DNA of 6,754 bases from Candidatus Hydrogenedentota bacterium (GTDB taxonomy: Bacteria; Spirochaetota; Leptospiria; Turneriellales; J094). Positions 6,321 to 6,754 of this stretch are shown here, one piece after another (within the stretch, counting starts at the first letter, position 1; every line of letters begins with the position of its first letter). The notes below the pieces were generated by a model, which saw only the letters and a list, made by a program, of their open reading frames with translations, was not told the origin of the DNA and did not search any database. The DNA lies in the NCBI GenBank assembly GCA_003695005.1, contig RFJE01000405.1, positions 1-6,754 on the forward strand, read 5' to 3'. A program made the position numbers and the translations under genes.

Positions 6321-6754
6321 TTATGAAGGGGATAAAATCCACTGCTGCTGTATTTTTTTCTGCCATTTCGCGGGGTTCTCGATGGCAATTTCCGTTACTC
6401 TACGCCATTGGCCAAAAACACAACGAAATAATCCTGATTTTCCCTGTAAGACTTTTGGCAATGTTTGTCGTATGGATTGCGGTGTTTCCTTTTTTATGAA
6501 AATCCACTTTTTTATGCATTGATTTTGATACGGCTTAAAAATTTGGCTCCTTCCAAAATAAGGCTTTAAGTATTTTGTAAAATGTGCCGGATAAGGGCAG
6601 TAGTTTTTCTGAAAGCTCTTACAAAATTGTGCATAAAAAAACAAGGGGGTATTTACATGGTTTTCGGTTGCCTGTTTTAAAAGAGAGTGCAACCTCAATT
6701 TTTTCAAGCGTAATTGCCTTGCAAAAAGAGCATTCGACAAAGATTGTTTAAAAA
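6321..6754 (-). CDS. Unrecognised protein, 5' end cut by window edge
   Basis: I do not recognise this product. The frame is open from the right edge (6754) to a TAA at 6321-6323, about 144 codons. It contains no ATG at all. A TTG at 6740 could start it, but the frame stays open upstream with no visible ribosome site, so the gene most likely begins outside the window. The visible part is basic, rich in Lys, Gln and aromatic residues, with five cysteines, no membrane span and no signal peptide. It ends with a Trp-rich stretch (GQWRRVTEIA and WQKKIQQQW). It points the same way as yicC with a 14-bp gap, which supports a real gene in the same operon. A decayed remnant is also possible. Confidence 0.5.
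   Translation of the reverse strand, partial: FKQSLSNALFARQLRLKKLRLHSLLKQATENHVNTPLFFYAQFCKSFQKNYCPYPAHFTKYLKPYFGRSQIFKPYQNQCIKKWIFIKKETPQSIRQTLPKVLQGKSGLFRCVFGQWRRVTEIAIENPAKWQKKIQQQWILSPS

Noticed and set aside
6227..6522. Plus-strand frames across the start of yicC and the upstream frame
   Set aside because: They lie opposite a clearly conserved YicC N-terminus and have no recognisable product or ribosome site. They are shadows of the minus-strand genes.

Overview
The window is A/T-rich and looks like chromosomal DNA of a diderm bacterium. Five genes, plus a sixth reading frame cut by the right edge, lie on the minus strand and read leftward. One gene on the plus strand converges on them, and a long perfect inverted repeat fills the left edge. 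The presence of apolipoprotein N-acyltransferase (Lnt) implies an envelope with triacylated lipoproteins. Low GC, a YicC-RemA pair, Lnt and a periplasmic divergent polysaccharide deacetylase would fit a spirochaete, perhaps a relative of Leptospira. That placement is an inference from gene content and could be wrong.

Left edge (1-273): two 81-bp arms (1-81 and 156-236) are perfect reverse complements around a 74-nt asymmetric spacer. The spacer holds its own small hairpin and promoter-like hexamers. A TTGACA box begins 3 nt beyond the right arm and may drive the next gene. Because the repeat starts at the first base shown, its true left end is unknown.

Plus-strand gene (274-1614): an unrecognised lysine-rich protein with an N-terminal signal sequence and one later membrane span. 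Its 3' end overlaps the 3' end of the minus-strand cluster by 23 bp.

Minus-strand cluster, in order of transcription: an unrecognised frame entering from the right edge (6754-6321); yicC (6306-5428), an RNase-like protein; remA/DUF370 (5419-5150), a small DNA-binding regulator; lnt (5187-3496), overlapping remA by 38 bp; a secreted protein of unknown function with a Thr/Lys-rich tail (3427-2723); and a periplasmic divergent polysaccharide deacetylase homologue (2701-1592) whose usual metal-ligand positions look altered. Gaps are 14, 8, -38, 68 and 21 bp, so this is probably one operon, possibly with an extra promoter in the 68-bp gap. It joins a conserved housekeeping pair (yicC-remA) to three envelope or secretion genes.

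No tRNA, rRNA, CRISPR array, transposase or convincing intrinsic terminator was seen. The strongest unexplained signals are the inverted repeat with its possible effect on the adjoining orphan gene, and the apparently degenerate active site of the deacetylase homologue.
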